This document shows positions 44,680-56,109 of a stretch of 64,000 bases of DNA, one piece after another. A model generated the notes under the pieces. It made no database searches, was not told the origin of the DNA, and was given only the letters and a program-made list of their open reading frames with translations. The position numbers and the translations under genes were made by a program. The DNA is from Rhizophagus irregularis (lineage: Eukaryota > Glomeromycota > Glomeromycetes > Glomerales > Glomeraceae). The stretch's first letter is position 1; each line of letters starts with the position of its first letter. The stretch spans positions 62,001 through 126,000 of the forward strand of contig NC_089436.1 in NCBI RefSeq assembly GCF_026210795.1, in the 5' to 3' direction.

Positions 44680-45300
44680 ATATTAACAAGCTATTATATC
44701 AACAAATTAGTCGATGATACGTCATCACCTGTGCCTCCACAACATGAATAAGGATGTTGAAAGAAGTATAAATACTATCTTTAACTTTTAATTGTTCGTA
44801 ATTAATTTAGAATAAATAAAAATTAATGGCAATTTACATAGTTTTTTACTTGTGTATTCTTGTATAAGTGTGTTTGTATAATAATATTTTCTGATTCAGA
44901 TTTTTCATTGCAACAAAAATTTTGTGATAAATGTGTATTACAGGATGCGATAGAACTATTAATTCAATATGTGAATCAAGTCAAAAGAAGTGCACCTTCA
45001 TAATGAACTGCAATATTAAGAAGTCATTTTATTTCATTTTTTTACTTAGCCATTCTAATGTATTATTTTACAAAAATATAATAAAGATTTTATTTGGAAT
45101 TTTTTAAATGTGTATATATTTTACAAGTGATAAATTTGAATATGATATTTATAATAGTATAAGTTCGTCATAAAGCAATAAACAGCTATAATTTACTAAA
45201 AACGCTAAATTCGCTATAAATCATTAAATCATTTAAAATAATTATGTCAGGATTTAAGATTAATATCATTTTTAATCGATTTAATAAGGCTATGCGCCTA
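44680..45300. other. AT-rich interval, no gene seen
   Basis: Probable 3' region of the zinc-knuckle relic. Short protein-like scraps are present near 44900-45000, but no frame is long enough to support. Confidence 0.5.
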
Positions 45301-45379
45301 TGTCTATTAATAATCAGCCTGGATCAGAATAACAATGATCGTAAAATGAGAATACAAATGCAAATAAAAAAGTTGAATA

Positions 45380-46540
45380 TATTTGAACTGCTGAGCAGCT
45401 TGATAATATAACTGTCCGACCAAGAGTGAAAAATTTTGGTGCAGTGGATCTATTCATTATGCCGAATTATATGTTTCAATTTATGGTGCTTTAAAACCAC
45501 CTCATCAAACAAAAGAGCTAGTCAAAATAATTCCAAATATGCTAGCCTACAAAAGGGAGCATAGCGAACATGCTTATTATCACATGCTGATCATTTGCCG
45601 ATCATAATATATATGACATCACATTAACTTTGAAGCATTATTTCAAACCATAAATGTGTAAAAAAATCACATTAAATTATTTTATTTAATAGTTTAAAGT
45701 ATTAACAGTTTAATATAAAAATTTTGTGCCAAAATAAAATGTAATGCCAAAGTTAGTTTTAGGCCAAATTTTTCAATTAATTAATATATGCCAATCATCT
45801 TTTAATCAGACTTTGAAGCTTCGGGTGAAGCTACAGAAGTTTGGGCAAAACTTGAAATTTTTATGAGTTATAGATTAATGTCTTTAAAATTAATGGCCGA
45901 AGTAACACAACATAATTTTAGGTAACACAAAAGTTATGGCCAAATTAATATTTGCAATTATTAATACTAATAATATTACTATTTAATTTAGTACAAAATT
46001 TTAAAATGCAATAACTTCGCCAATATGGATCTGATGGCAATGATTTTACTACCATTCAAATCCTCTCACTGAGACCAATCTAATAGTATATAATTCATTA
46101 GAATATGTTTACTGGATCTTAAGATTATAAAATTTGAATTTTTATTTTATTTATTAATTATAAAAATTTACATTTATTGATATAATTTCTGTTAATATTG
46201 ATCAATTTTACCCTCAAAATTGTCAAATCAAACATCATTTCAGCTTTATATATTAACAAGATAGTATTTTTTTATGTGACAATATTGAAAAGATGATTAA
46301 TAAATGATCGGCAAATGATCGGCAATAATGTGACAATATAAGGGATGTTCGCTATGCTACAAAAGGGATGGTAATGCAAAATTCGACTTGTGTTTGTAGT
46401 TCCAGATGACATATATGATGGCTTCAAGCTAACGCCAAAGAAAAATATTGATGATTTTATTGATGTCGAACGATTATCTCCTTTTCTCAATAACGTGGAA
46501 CAGTGGGTATTGAAAATTGATTTGTCTATGCAACTATAAG
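45380..46540 (+). pseudogene. Coding remnant of unknown family, split by a MULE-like element
   Basis: Before the insertion a plus-strand frame reads AELYVSIYGALKPPHQTKEL and VKIIPNMLAYKRG. After it, with one shift, the frame reads VVPDDIYDGFKLTPKKNIDDFIDVERL to a stop at 46536-46538. No known domain was recognised. Confidence 0.4.
45558..46358. mobile_element. MULE-like TIR element (801 bp), 9-bp target duplication
   Basis: The termini AGCATAGCGAACATG and the inverse of AGCATAGCGAACATC are flanked by perfect ACAAAAGGG duplications (45549-45557, 46359-46367). Subterminal GATCATTTGCCGATCAT appears at both ends. A 9-bp duplication suits Mutator-like elements. No transposase is present. The segment 46030-46140 resembles one arm of the core in the 8823-10020 element. 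Confidence 0.88.
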
Positions 46541-46695
46541 TGGAATCATGAATTAATAATTGTTGGATGCTTATTTTAAGGGCTACGTTCCAATCCTATT
46601 TTTTGCATGTACAAATGTACAATTAAATTTGCGTAATCACATGTAATCTACTAATAATATAGAATAAAAAATAATAAAATTTAAATTTAATAAAT

Positions 46696-48003
46696 TTACA
46701 ATAAAAAATATTTCAGAATAATATTCAACAATAATTTATTAAATTGAACCTTTTTCAAAAAAAAAATTTGTACTGAATCAAGTTGATTATCATTTTTTTT
46801 TTGTAAATAGTCCAAACCGTTGGCTATTTGATCATAGCTAAATACCAATTCAGCCTTAAATTCCGGGTGCGGGATTGCTGTTTTAAAAGAAACCAACATT
46901 GAAAGTGCAGGCGAAGAAATTAATGTTCTGGTAAAACAATTGACATGAATTTCCTTTTTATTGACTAATCCATATATTTATTTTTATACATTATTAATAT
47001 ATCACTGCACTATGCTACAAACATATCGGGAAAGTAAATTTATAAAATTTAAAATATTTGCTGTAATTTATTTTTTTTATTCATCATTAACTAATTTATT
47101 GGTAATGACTAAATTTTCATCGATCCAATCAGCACACAAAAATTGTACCCAAAGTATAGACAATAAAAGAAAAGACCACATTGATAATAAATTAGCGGTT
47201 CTTATTTGACATGCTATTCTATTTTCTGCAAACATATATTCGTATGTTGATGGACAGAAAAATGGAATATTATTCATCTCATTCCACGTATAATGCGTGT
47301 ATAAGACTGTCATAAAAGAATGTATTTAAAAATTAAATCATTTTTTATAATTATTATAATTTTATAAATATGATAATTACTTGCAATAATTATCCATAGC
47401 AAAAGTAACCACCTATTTTAAAATAATAAATTTAGTAATTTCTTTTTTTAAAAAGTAAATCAATTTCAGATTTCAGAATAATATATTTCAATAATAAATA
47501 CATTAAAATTTTTTGTAATCCATGTTTCGATATCGTCGATCCAAAACAACAATTTGCTATAATTAGACTTATTAACAAAACTGAAATTCTGCAAAGTTAG
47601 AGATATGAATAATATTCGATCATTATAAATATCAAATCTTACATGGACCAAAAATCGCGACAACTAAATAACTAAACGGTCATATGTTAATATAATCTAA
47701 TTATCTTTTTATACGCAAATTAAAAATTTATGAACTTACGAAATTTCAAGGGCAAAGTATAACGGAAATTCTCCATTAGATCGTATAAAAAGTATGATTT
47801 TGGTAATCTCTAGTAAAATTTAAGGAAAACAAATACGTCGATAATCTACTAGACAACATAGAGAGATTAAAAACAAAGAAATTTTACTTAATTATAATTA
47901 AAAAAACTGACCGACCTAAAGCAGGACAAGCTAAAATCAAGATAAATAATGGAAGTCCTAATAAGATTCCCAAAAAATATTTACAAATTTTTTTTAATAT
48001 CAT
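46696..48003 (-). CDS. Candidate multi-exon gene for a signal-peptide/membrane protein, function unknown
   Basis: ATG at 48003 opens a classic hydrophobic leader (MILKKICKYFLGILLGLPLF then ILILACPALG) that runs to a possible donor near 47908. Further minus-strand open segments follow: 47750-47815 (ILFIRSNGEFPLYFALEIS then GTAAG), 47470-47680 (FLVHVRFDIYNDRILFISL ...), 47077-47313 (PFFCPSTYEYMFAENRIACQ; a second hydrophobic stretch LLSMWSFLLLSILWVQFL) and 46696-46920 (SFKTAIPHPEFKAELVFSYD). Exon joins could not be fixed with certainty, so this is a gene zone rather than a finished model. It is divergent from the gene starting at 48463. Confidence 0.45.
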
Positions 48004-48144
48004 TGAATATTTTTTATGATTTATTTGATCTCTAGAATAATTTAATAACTTATAGTCCCCGGTTATTCTCGATAAAAAGGAAGTTGTACGATTGAAATTG
48101 AAAAATTAGGCTTATAAAAGGTTCTTTTTTCTTTGCGTAATTGG

Positions 48145-48169
48145 GGCTTAGACATTATTTGTCTAAGCC
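48145..48169. other. Perfect 10-bp stem hairpin in the divergent promoter
   Basis: GGCTTAGACA and TGTCTAAGCC are separated by TTATT. It lies between the divergent starts at 48003 (-) and 48463 (+). It could be a transcription-factor site or just a chance palindrome. Confidence 0.6.
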
Positions 48170-48462
48170 ATAATATGTGCCGAATGTGCCGTGCCTCAAG
48201 ACAATTTATGCTGCGGAATTTCTTAATATTTTTTTATAGGTGGATTTTAATATACTAATACTATAATTACGTTTGCTTATTGCCCATTGTTCCGACAATA
48301 AAAGTCATAAATGACTCATTTTACCATATATTAGCCAAATATGTCAATTATTAATAAGTGGATTTGTCTTAATCTCGAAAACCTTTTTTTTTCTTTTCTT
48401 ATGATATTCTACGCCATTTTTCCATTTTTTGTAGATATTTCCAACTTTCTACAAACTAAATA

Positions 48463-49849
48463 ATGGCAAAAATTAAACAAATAAAACCATCTGATAGAAA
48501 GAAGTTGTATCCTTACATGGATGAAAAGGAAGTGAGACTTATAAAGTTATTTAATAACGTTTTCGTTCTTTTTTTTTTATCTCGTATTTTATTTACATAT
48601 AAATATATAAATATATACGTATTTATTTATTCAGCTACCAAACTGGGATCCGACATGGTGTTATCCAGATGATGATGAAAAAATGATGATCGCAGCTTGG
48701 GATTGTTGGGATATAAATCATAACACCTTCGAAAGATCATCAACTACTTCATTGATCGAATCAAGTTCAAAAACTGACATCCAGAAATATTTTGATCTTA
48801 CTAATTGCGACAATAAACCAATCACGAAATTTAATCAACCCAAAGTGTCAAAGCCTATTCAGGCGTCTAATGCTAAAGGTCTCGTTGATATGAAAATATC
48901 TTTTCCCAAAGATGATCTTATTCATTCCGATAATTATGAAAAAACATTAAAATATATTGAAACAAGTCAACGAGAAACTTTGATTAAGTCTGATGGAGAA
49001 AATCATCTTCATAAATTTTCTGCCAAAAATGATACAACTTTAATTTTCGAAGACTCGAAATCTTTAAATTTGACATCTGCACATGAGGAGTAGTGATTTT
49101 AATAATTTTTTCATTTGTTAATTTAAAAAAAAATTTTATCATTAATGAGTATATACGTTCATTTTTACATAGTACTAAAGTTGTGCCATTATTCTCCTCG
49201 AAGTTGGTTGAGTCAAGAAAAGAAGTTCGCTTCAATTTCGATGCTTTTAAATTTGAATTGCAGGAAAATAGGCAAATAAATAAAGAAATATTAATTTATT
49301 TTTATTTTATTATTTTTTTTATTTTGAAAAAAAAAAAAATTTTAATTCAATATTTTTAATTGCTGTCATTAGAAGTACAAATCCGATTAAGGAAATTTCT
49401 AATCCGTCAAACAATATGATGCAGCAAATGAAAATAGTTAAGGAACATAGGTTAGTTCATTTAGATGTACATACTTACTTAAAAATTTCAATTATATAAT
49501 AATAAATCCAAATCATTAAATAACAGAGAATACGAATATAACAAAAAGGAAGAGAACATTTCCTTTCAATCTCAACCTGTCAGCGTTTTGATCGATTTAA
49601 ATGGATTAGATGATTGGCTTAATAAGACTACTACTTCCAAAAATAATCAATTGGAGCAAAAATGGTATCAAACAGAAGCGGATAAAACAAGAAAAAATAA
49701 TTTTAATTTGAATGATAAGGTAAAAAACGATATAGTTTAAACCAATTATAATTTTAAATTTTTAAGTAACTAATATTTGTTTATTTTTTTTTTTATAATA
49801 GGTTAGTTATGAAGATTTGTTGGAATTTGACTTGTTGATGCAAAAATAA
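48463..49849 (+). CDS. Six-exon gene, 313-residue protein of unknown function
   Basis: Exons 48463-48531, 48635-49089, 49173-49271, 49373-49450, 49527-49719 and 49802-49849 join in frame to a 313-residue protein with TAA at 49847-49849. Five introns are inferred; four have GT-AG ends and intron 3 has a GC donor (AG|GCAAAT). The N-terminus reads MAKIKQIKPSDRKKLYPYMD and is followed by a compact Trp/Cys-rich block (PNWDPTWCYPDDDEKMMIAA, then WDCWDIN). The rest is Ser/Lys/Asn-rich and probably disordered, with a short conserved-looking end (VSYEDLLEFDLLMQ). No known domain was recognised. Phase agreement over all five introns argues for a real gene. Confidence 0.7.
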
Positions 49850-50395
49850 TTATTTTTTCCTTTGATTACACTTGTTTTATTTATTTGTGCATACATATTT
49901 TATAATTAGCGTATTCTTCATTTACTTATTAAATGTAATATAGCAGAGTATATTTGTTATCAGCTTCATAAAATCATATTATCGGAGAATCTTCAACTGA
50001 ATTACTTTATTTGAGCATTGTATTTGCTACTTATTAGCTTCATTATAAATTTATTTCGATAAAAAATTGACCTATGATAATAAAGAGTCATTTCGTGTTG
50101 TTTAAAAACAGCACTTAAAGTATTTATTTGTTTTATTCCATAGTTTATTTTATTTTGATGATTTAAGATAAGCAGCAGAAAACTTTAAAACGTAATCTTA
50201 ATAATTATTACGACGCATTTAAAGGTACTTTGGTCCACAATAATTTCATTTAGTTTGGTCATTTTGCAAGTAAAAGAATGTAATAATCTTATACTTTCTA
50301 CCTTTTATCAATTAATAAATATCATAAATATCCCCACTCTGTAGGTTGTGCCGTTTCATTATGCAAATTATAGGGGGAACAAGAGTAATAATGAA
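49850..50395. other. Intergenic, AT-rich
   Basis: The 3' flank of the six-exon gene. Nothing beyond A/T-rich sequence is seen. Confidence 0.6.
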
Positions 50396-50427
50396 TGATT
50401 AGGATTAGGGTTAGGTTTAGGGTTTGT
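50396..50427 (+). repeat. Interstitial telomere-like repeats (TTAGGG-type)
   Basis: The sequence reads ATTAGGATTAGGGTTAGG followed by TTTAGGGTTTG: one exact TTAGGG unit and three near-units in one head-to-tail run. TTAGGG is the common fungal telomere unit. Confidence 0.7.
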
Positions 50428-50487
50428 CCGGAGAAAATCTAATTGTCACCGTTATATGTCACGGCTTATGGTATACAGGGTTAAGAC

Positions 50488-50770
50488 AGGACCTGGAAAA
50501 CTATATAATTATAAAGGTTACCGCCAAAAAATCAAAAAAAAATAGGAGTGCGAACCATAATATGATTGGTTGTTTTGCTGTTTACTCACATGTTTCTATT
50601 TCAAATATAGTAATAGGGCCAAGAAAGGAAAGATTTTCACAAAAAAATTCTTATTGTTGCGAACCAACACGTGACTTTTACTAATTAATTTGGCGGTGAC
50701 CTTTTTGAAAATTAATTATAGCCTCGAATCATGTTTGGCGGTAACCCCTATTAGAAGTTTTCCAGGTCCT
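50488..50770. mobile_element. hAT-type MITE (283 bp), AGGACCTGG ends
   Basis: The termini AGGACCTGGAAAACT and the inverse of AGGACCTGGAAAACTTC are flanked by perfect GTTAAGAC duplications (50480-50487, 50771-50778). A subterminal (T)GGCGGTAACC repeat is inverted. It shares the first six terminal bases AGGACC with the 296-bp family. Confidence 0.93.
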
Positions 50771-50955
50771 GTTAAGACTGATCATATTTTTTTAGGTTGC
50801 GATTTCCCCGTGTAAATGAGATTAACTGTTACACAGTATCTCAGAATTAAGGTTATATCGGGTTATAACTAAATCTTCATGTGAGAACATGTGCTTAAAT
50901 AACTAAATGCATCATTTTTTTTTCGTTATGCTTTTCATTTTTCTTCTCTGTTAAA

Positions 50956-52701
50956 ATGTTGAGTTTACATAAAATTGAAAATATTGCCAAATTAATGTTT
51001 GATTATTCTCTTGGAATTTTCTGGCTTATTTTCTTGGTATGTATTCCCCTTTTAAAAGATATAATTGTTAAACGGAAAGATGTTTTTACCGTAAAAGACA
51101 GAAGTAGTTGTAAGTATGCAGGTTATCCATAATATTAAGCATTCAAGAACTGTACGCTATGTAATGGACCAATTAATTAATTCTTCAAGAAATTTCTGCT
51201 AAAGAAAAAATCAACTACTTACTTTTATTTGTAGACGAGTCAAGATTATATACTGAATGTTCTGATTTTGTAAATCACCAAACACTAAAACTCGAAGGGA
51301 AAACTTTCCACTATGTTGAGGTTGGGGATGTATCTAAGCCCTTAATTTTATTTTTGCATGGATTTCCTCAGGTATATTGAAAACATTTGTATTATAACAT
51401 TTATTATTATTACTAATTTTACATTTACATAGTTTTGGTACGCATGGAGACATCAACTTCGAGGACTTCAAGATATGGATTATCATTTAGTGGCTATAGA
51501 CATGGTAAATAATAAATACGATTATTGTTCAGATTATCAGAAATTATGCTGATGACATTAAAATATTGATGCTTTGCATAGTTCTAAACTTCAAATGATA
51601 CTTTTATTAATCCGAATATATAGAGAAAGTCACATTTATCATATTTCATAACTTTTTATTTGATCTATAGAGGGGTGCGGGAGGGAGTTATAAACCATGT
51701 GAGGTGCGTCATTATAAGGCGAGTTTATTATTAACGGACATACGTGAAATTATACAAAAATTGTCTTCTAATGGACGTGCAGCATGTATAATTGGACATG
51801 ACTGGTAACTTAAAATATTAGTATAACATTGATGAGTTTATTAATGAATTTTTTAAAAAAATCAATTAAATCAATCCTGTTATTATTAATTATAGGGGTT
51901 CTTTAATTGCATGGCAGGCTGCAGCGCAAAGTTGGGAATGGGATCAATATCAGGATCAATCCGGATATGTTGACAGATTAATAATACTAAATGGCCCACA
52001 TATGGCTATATTTTACCAAAATTTTCATTCTCGATTAATCGATTTCATCCATTATCGCAACTTAAAATCTTTAATAAGAAATCCCATGTCTACATTTGCC
52101 CTTTCTTGGCAAAAATTTCGACCGTGTATAAATCAGCTCCTTGGAATATATTATACATATATATTTGGTTTATCAAGACCTATAGGAGAAACTTGGCTTT
52201 TATTAAGAGACCTTGAAATCTACGATGAAATATTCCGAACAATTCCAAAAGAGACGATGAGTGAAGAAGACATTAACATTTATAAAGCAATTTCTTGTGC
52301 AGATAATCATGCTAGTCTTACAGGCGGACTAAATTATTATAGAGGTGACGCTATAAATGGATTTTTCAAAGAACAAGAAAGACGCGGAATTAAACAACCT
52401 GGTTTCATTGGAATTCCTACTTTAGTCATATGGGTACGTACGTCTGTAATTTTAAACCGTTTCAATTATCTTTGCTGTTAAAACTTTTTTAACTTTGTAG
52501 GGAGACAAAGATCCAACGATGCATAAAGATCTAAGTTTATCTAATTTGGGAAAATTAGTGTCAAATCTGAAAATTGTAAACTTTCCTGAAGCTAACCATT
52601 TTATCCAAGAAGAATGTCCTGATAAAGTTAATGATTTAATTAGAAAGTTTATAACTAGTCAAGGAAATTTTCAGGACCTTGATGAAAACATAGAGTCATA
52701 A
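50956..52701 (+). CDS. Epoxide hydrolase (alpha/beta hydrolase), membrane-anchored
   Basis: Exons 50956-51109, 51235-51371, 51433-51504, 51671-51804, 51896-52433 and 52501-52701 give 411 residues; all junctions are GT-AG and in phase. A hydrophobic anchor lies at residues about 18-38. The oxyanion motif HGFP is at 93-96, the nucleophile Asp165 sits in GHDWGS, the acid is in GDKDP (346-350) and the catalytic His378 is in EANHF. A cap domain with conserved tyrosines lies between the nucleophile and acid. The enzyme opens epoxides to vicinal diols through an Asp-ester intermediate, here likely at the ER membrane as in EPHX3/4-like proteins. Its 3' end faces a P450 gene 275 bp away, which suggests linked oxidative lipid or xenobiotic metabolism (inference). 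Confidence 0.9.
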
Positions 52702-52976
52702 ATTACGTATTATTTTCAATTTGACCGGTTAAAGTTTTTTTAACGTCATAATAATTGGTCTTCTTTTCTTTTATAACTAAATTGTTACCAATTGCACTAT
52801 GAACTTTCTAAATGTTTATTAATTTAATTATCTATGGTGGATTAATACAATGATTGACAGCGCAAGCAATTATTTAAATGGTAGTAATTGTGATGATAAC
52901 TATGATGTCTATGATTGAATCGTTGAAATGTTTTTAATATATTAATACTAATCAAATAACAAATAAAAAGAGAAAT

Positions 52977-54908
52977 CTAATTTCTTCGATGAACTTTAAC
53001 TAATAAAGGATCTTTCATTGGTAAAGTTATAGAAACGCCAAAATCAGGCGGAGATTTTTGACCTGGTATTCTTTCAAATTTATATATTCTTAATAATGAA
53101 GTTGCCAATGTCATAGCTTCTATCGTAGCAAAATTCTGTCCGAGACTAATCGATTATTAAGAGAATATTAATAAAGTAATTAAATATACGCAGAGAATGT
53201 ATATGTAACTTACCATAATCTTGGACCACAATTGAAACTAGTGAATTTATATTGACTTGGCTTCAAACCATCTTCAGAGTTTAAGAATCGTTCAGGACTA
53301 AATATTTTTGCATTTTCACCCCATATTCTTTCATCTCTTCCAGTAGCCCAAGAAGACCAGTTCACTAATTCACCAGCATAAATTGGTGTACCATTTGGAA
53401 GCATATCATCTTTAAGGCATAACTATACAAACAGTTTTTAATGATTTAATTTTTATCATTTCGTATAAAAATATAAATTAGGATCTTTTCCCTACCTTTA
53501 TACTTATTGGTACTGCCGGATGTAATCTGAGTGTTTCATAAAATGTGGCTTGTGTATATTCGAATTGTTTAATATCGTCATATTTTGGAATTGGATTATC
53601 CTCGGAGAGTAAAGAATTTACTTCTTCTACTAATTTTCCTTCCACATTTGGATTTACCATTACATTATACATCATCCACGCGAGTTCTTGCGCGGTCGTA
53701 TCACGTCCTAAAATGTTATCATATAACAAATCATTATTTAAGCAAAGTCGACTAAAAAAAAAAATCCACATTTACCAGCAATGATTAAATTTATTATAAT
53801 GTCCTTTAATTCTTTATCGGTTAATTTTTCTCCATTTTCATATTCGGCATTCATGAAAAGATTAAGAATATCTTTGGGATTTTTCAAATATTCCGGGTTA
53901 CTTCGACGTTTCCTAATTATATCATAGGCAAAATCCGATAAATATTTACAAGCTTCACGAATCTTATGACCTTCATCTGTAAACATTTCATTACACCTCC
54001 ACAAGTAAGGATTTGTAACTCTTTTATTAGTTATTGTTTGTGCTAAATCAAATGCAACCGCAAATTTTACAGGATTTTTAATATTTGTTAAACAATCAAA
54101 GTCCAATCCAAATGTAATCTTCCCAAAAGAATTCAAGGTAAACCTATAAAATAATTCTTGTAAATCAAAAATTTCCCCACTATTCACTTTTTTTTCCATG
54201 ATTTTTAAAAAATTTTTGGTTTCTTCTTCAAATACAACACAAATAATTTCACGAAAATTTTTTCCGTAAAATAAATGACTAGCCAACTTTCGTTGAAATT
54301 TCCACATTTGTCTAAAAATAAAATAATCATGTTAATATATTAATAGCATATGTAATATATAATAAAGTATTGTTCTAAAAGCGTACCCATTAACGTTAAA
54401 TATACCATCACCTAACAAGTCAAGTAATCTTATTCTACTACCAGGAGTTTTTATGTAATTATCAAAATTTGCTGGAAAAAAAAGATATTAATTAGGATCT
54501 ACATAATTATTAAGAGAAATTTTATAAATTCCTTGAAGCTCACTTTTCATAACATATTCTATACTTTCAGGATCATTAATTGTAATAAATCTACCCAATC
54601 CTGGAAAAGTAAAAGTACTGTCCAAACATTATTAATAAATTTTCAATCCAATTTCATTTTATACTGACAGAATAACATTAAATTACTCACGCAATTGGAC
54701 CATAAATCATTAAAACATCATACATAAATTTTGTTAACCCTTTCTCTCTTATTTTGAAAAGATTTCCAATTAACGGTAAACCTTTTGGTCCCGTAAGATC
54801 TGGTCTTGCATTTGTACCTATACTTCTATCCGGATATTTTATTATTAGATAAAGAAGAATACCTAGGAGGATAATGAATATTGATGTTATAATGGATATC
54901 ATTTTCAA
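52977..54908 (-). CDS. Cytochrome P450 (CYP52/CYP4-clan-like), copy 1
   Basis: Seven exons: 54691-54908, 54544-54617, 54387-54471, 53776-54311, 53496-53707, 53214-53422 and 52977-53145, joined in phase to 500 residues. An N-terminal membrane anchor (residues about 4-23) is followed by the hinge GPKGLPLIGN. The C-helix is MWKFQRK, the I-helix AGRDTTA (304-310), K-helix ETLR (362-365), PERF at 418-421 and the haem loop FNCGPRLCLG with Cys445. The Cys codon is split by the last intron (TG|T). AGRDTT and FNxGPRxCLGQ(N)FA are typical of fatty-acid and alkane hydroxylases (CYP52/CYP63/CYP86 type), so omega-hydroxylation or epoxidation of fatty acyl chains is plausible. It needs an NADPH-P450 reductase from elsewhere. 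Confidence 0.9.
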
Positions 54909-55440
54909 AAGTAAAGTATAAGAAATATATTTTTTTTAAAAAAAAAGAAAAAAAGAGCAAAAAAAAAAATTATAAAAAATAGGAAGGCAAAAAAGAAAAT
55001 AAAAATATAGAATTAAACAAAGAATTCGAACAAAGAATCTGAACAAAAAAAGAAATAAATGAATGATAAAGACTTCATTTCGTATTGATTTGAAAGAGAA
55101 ATTGTAGATCCATCTGATTGATGACAATTAGCAATTGTATCATTGGTTAATATCGCAAGTAAATCATTAATGTTTTTATTAAAATCGAATAAAAGAAATT
55201 ATATTGCTCCGATATTTTAAAAATTTAATTAACCTAAATTGTTATCTGTATTACTACATGTCAAATCCTATCCTGTATTGGACTTGTTGATGTGCAATGT
55301 AACCAATGTAACATCGTAATACTTGAAATAAACTAAATTTTTGTATCAATGACTTATTATACTTAAATATACTTAATTATACTTGAATTATACTGAAAAT
55401 CAATTTCGAGACGGCGCAATTAAGTAATACATTTATATTG
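54909..55440. other. Upstream region of P450 copy 1
   Basis: A/T-rich promoter region. A segment around 55000-55100 (AATTAAACAAAGAATT ... CTTCATTTCGTATTG) recurs in diverged form around 55655-55740, so this flank was duplicated with the gene. Confidence 0.6.
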
Positions 55441-55444
55441 ATAC

Positions 55445-55610
55445 TTGAAAAGTGAAAACTCACTTTTTATAACGTATTCTACCAGGATCATTAATTGTAA
55501 TAAATCCATCCAATTCCGGAAAAGTAAAAGTACTATTCAAACATTTTTGGTTTTGTATCTATACTTCTATCCGGTTATTTTATTATTACCTAAGATAATA
55601 GGCGTAAAAA
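55445..55610 (-). pseudogene. Relic of a third P450 copy
   Basis: On the minus strand a piece matching the exon 1 coding stretch for KYPDRSIGT is fused, after a deletion, to the end of intron 1 and exon 2 (FTFPG-like, then ITINDP). Best match is to P450 copy 1 in the same orientation. It is only about 160 bp long with frame breaks. Confidence 0.75.
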
Positions 55611-56109
55611 AAAACATAAAAAAAATCAAAACAAAAAGAGGTAAAAATATAAATTAAACAAAGAATTAAAACAAAAGAATTCAACCAAAAATTGTATTCC
55701 CAAGTATAAATGGATGATTTCACTTCGTATTGGGCTTGATTTTGAGAGATTATAATTGGGTTAAATTAACGGTATATGCTATTCTGAATCACTAAAGTCG
55801 CTTGAATATTTTTCCGGCCTTTTTTCGTTTATGTAGCTCGTAATTAAGGCCTATCCTTGTTTGTTTGATGTGCAATGTGAAAAATAATACGATGGCGCAC
55901 CGAACACAATTAAAGAAAGGTTAAATCTATATTTGGGAATTATGAATGTTGTGAATGTTTCAAATAAACTAATTAACCTTCTTCGTCTCATTGAAAACGT
56001 TTAAAAAAGCGAACTGAAACTGGTTTTATTTCATATTTTAATTAAATCACGGAAAACGAAATATATATACATATTTTTGTTCTCATCGTAAGCTAAAAAA
56101 ATAAAAAGG

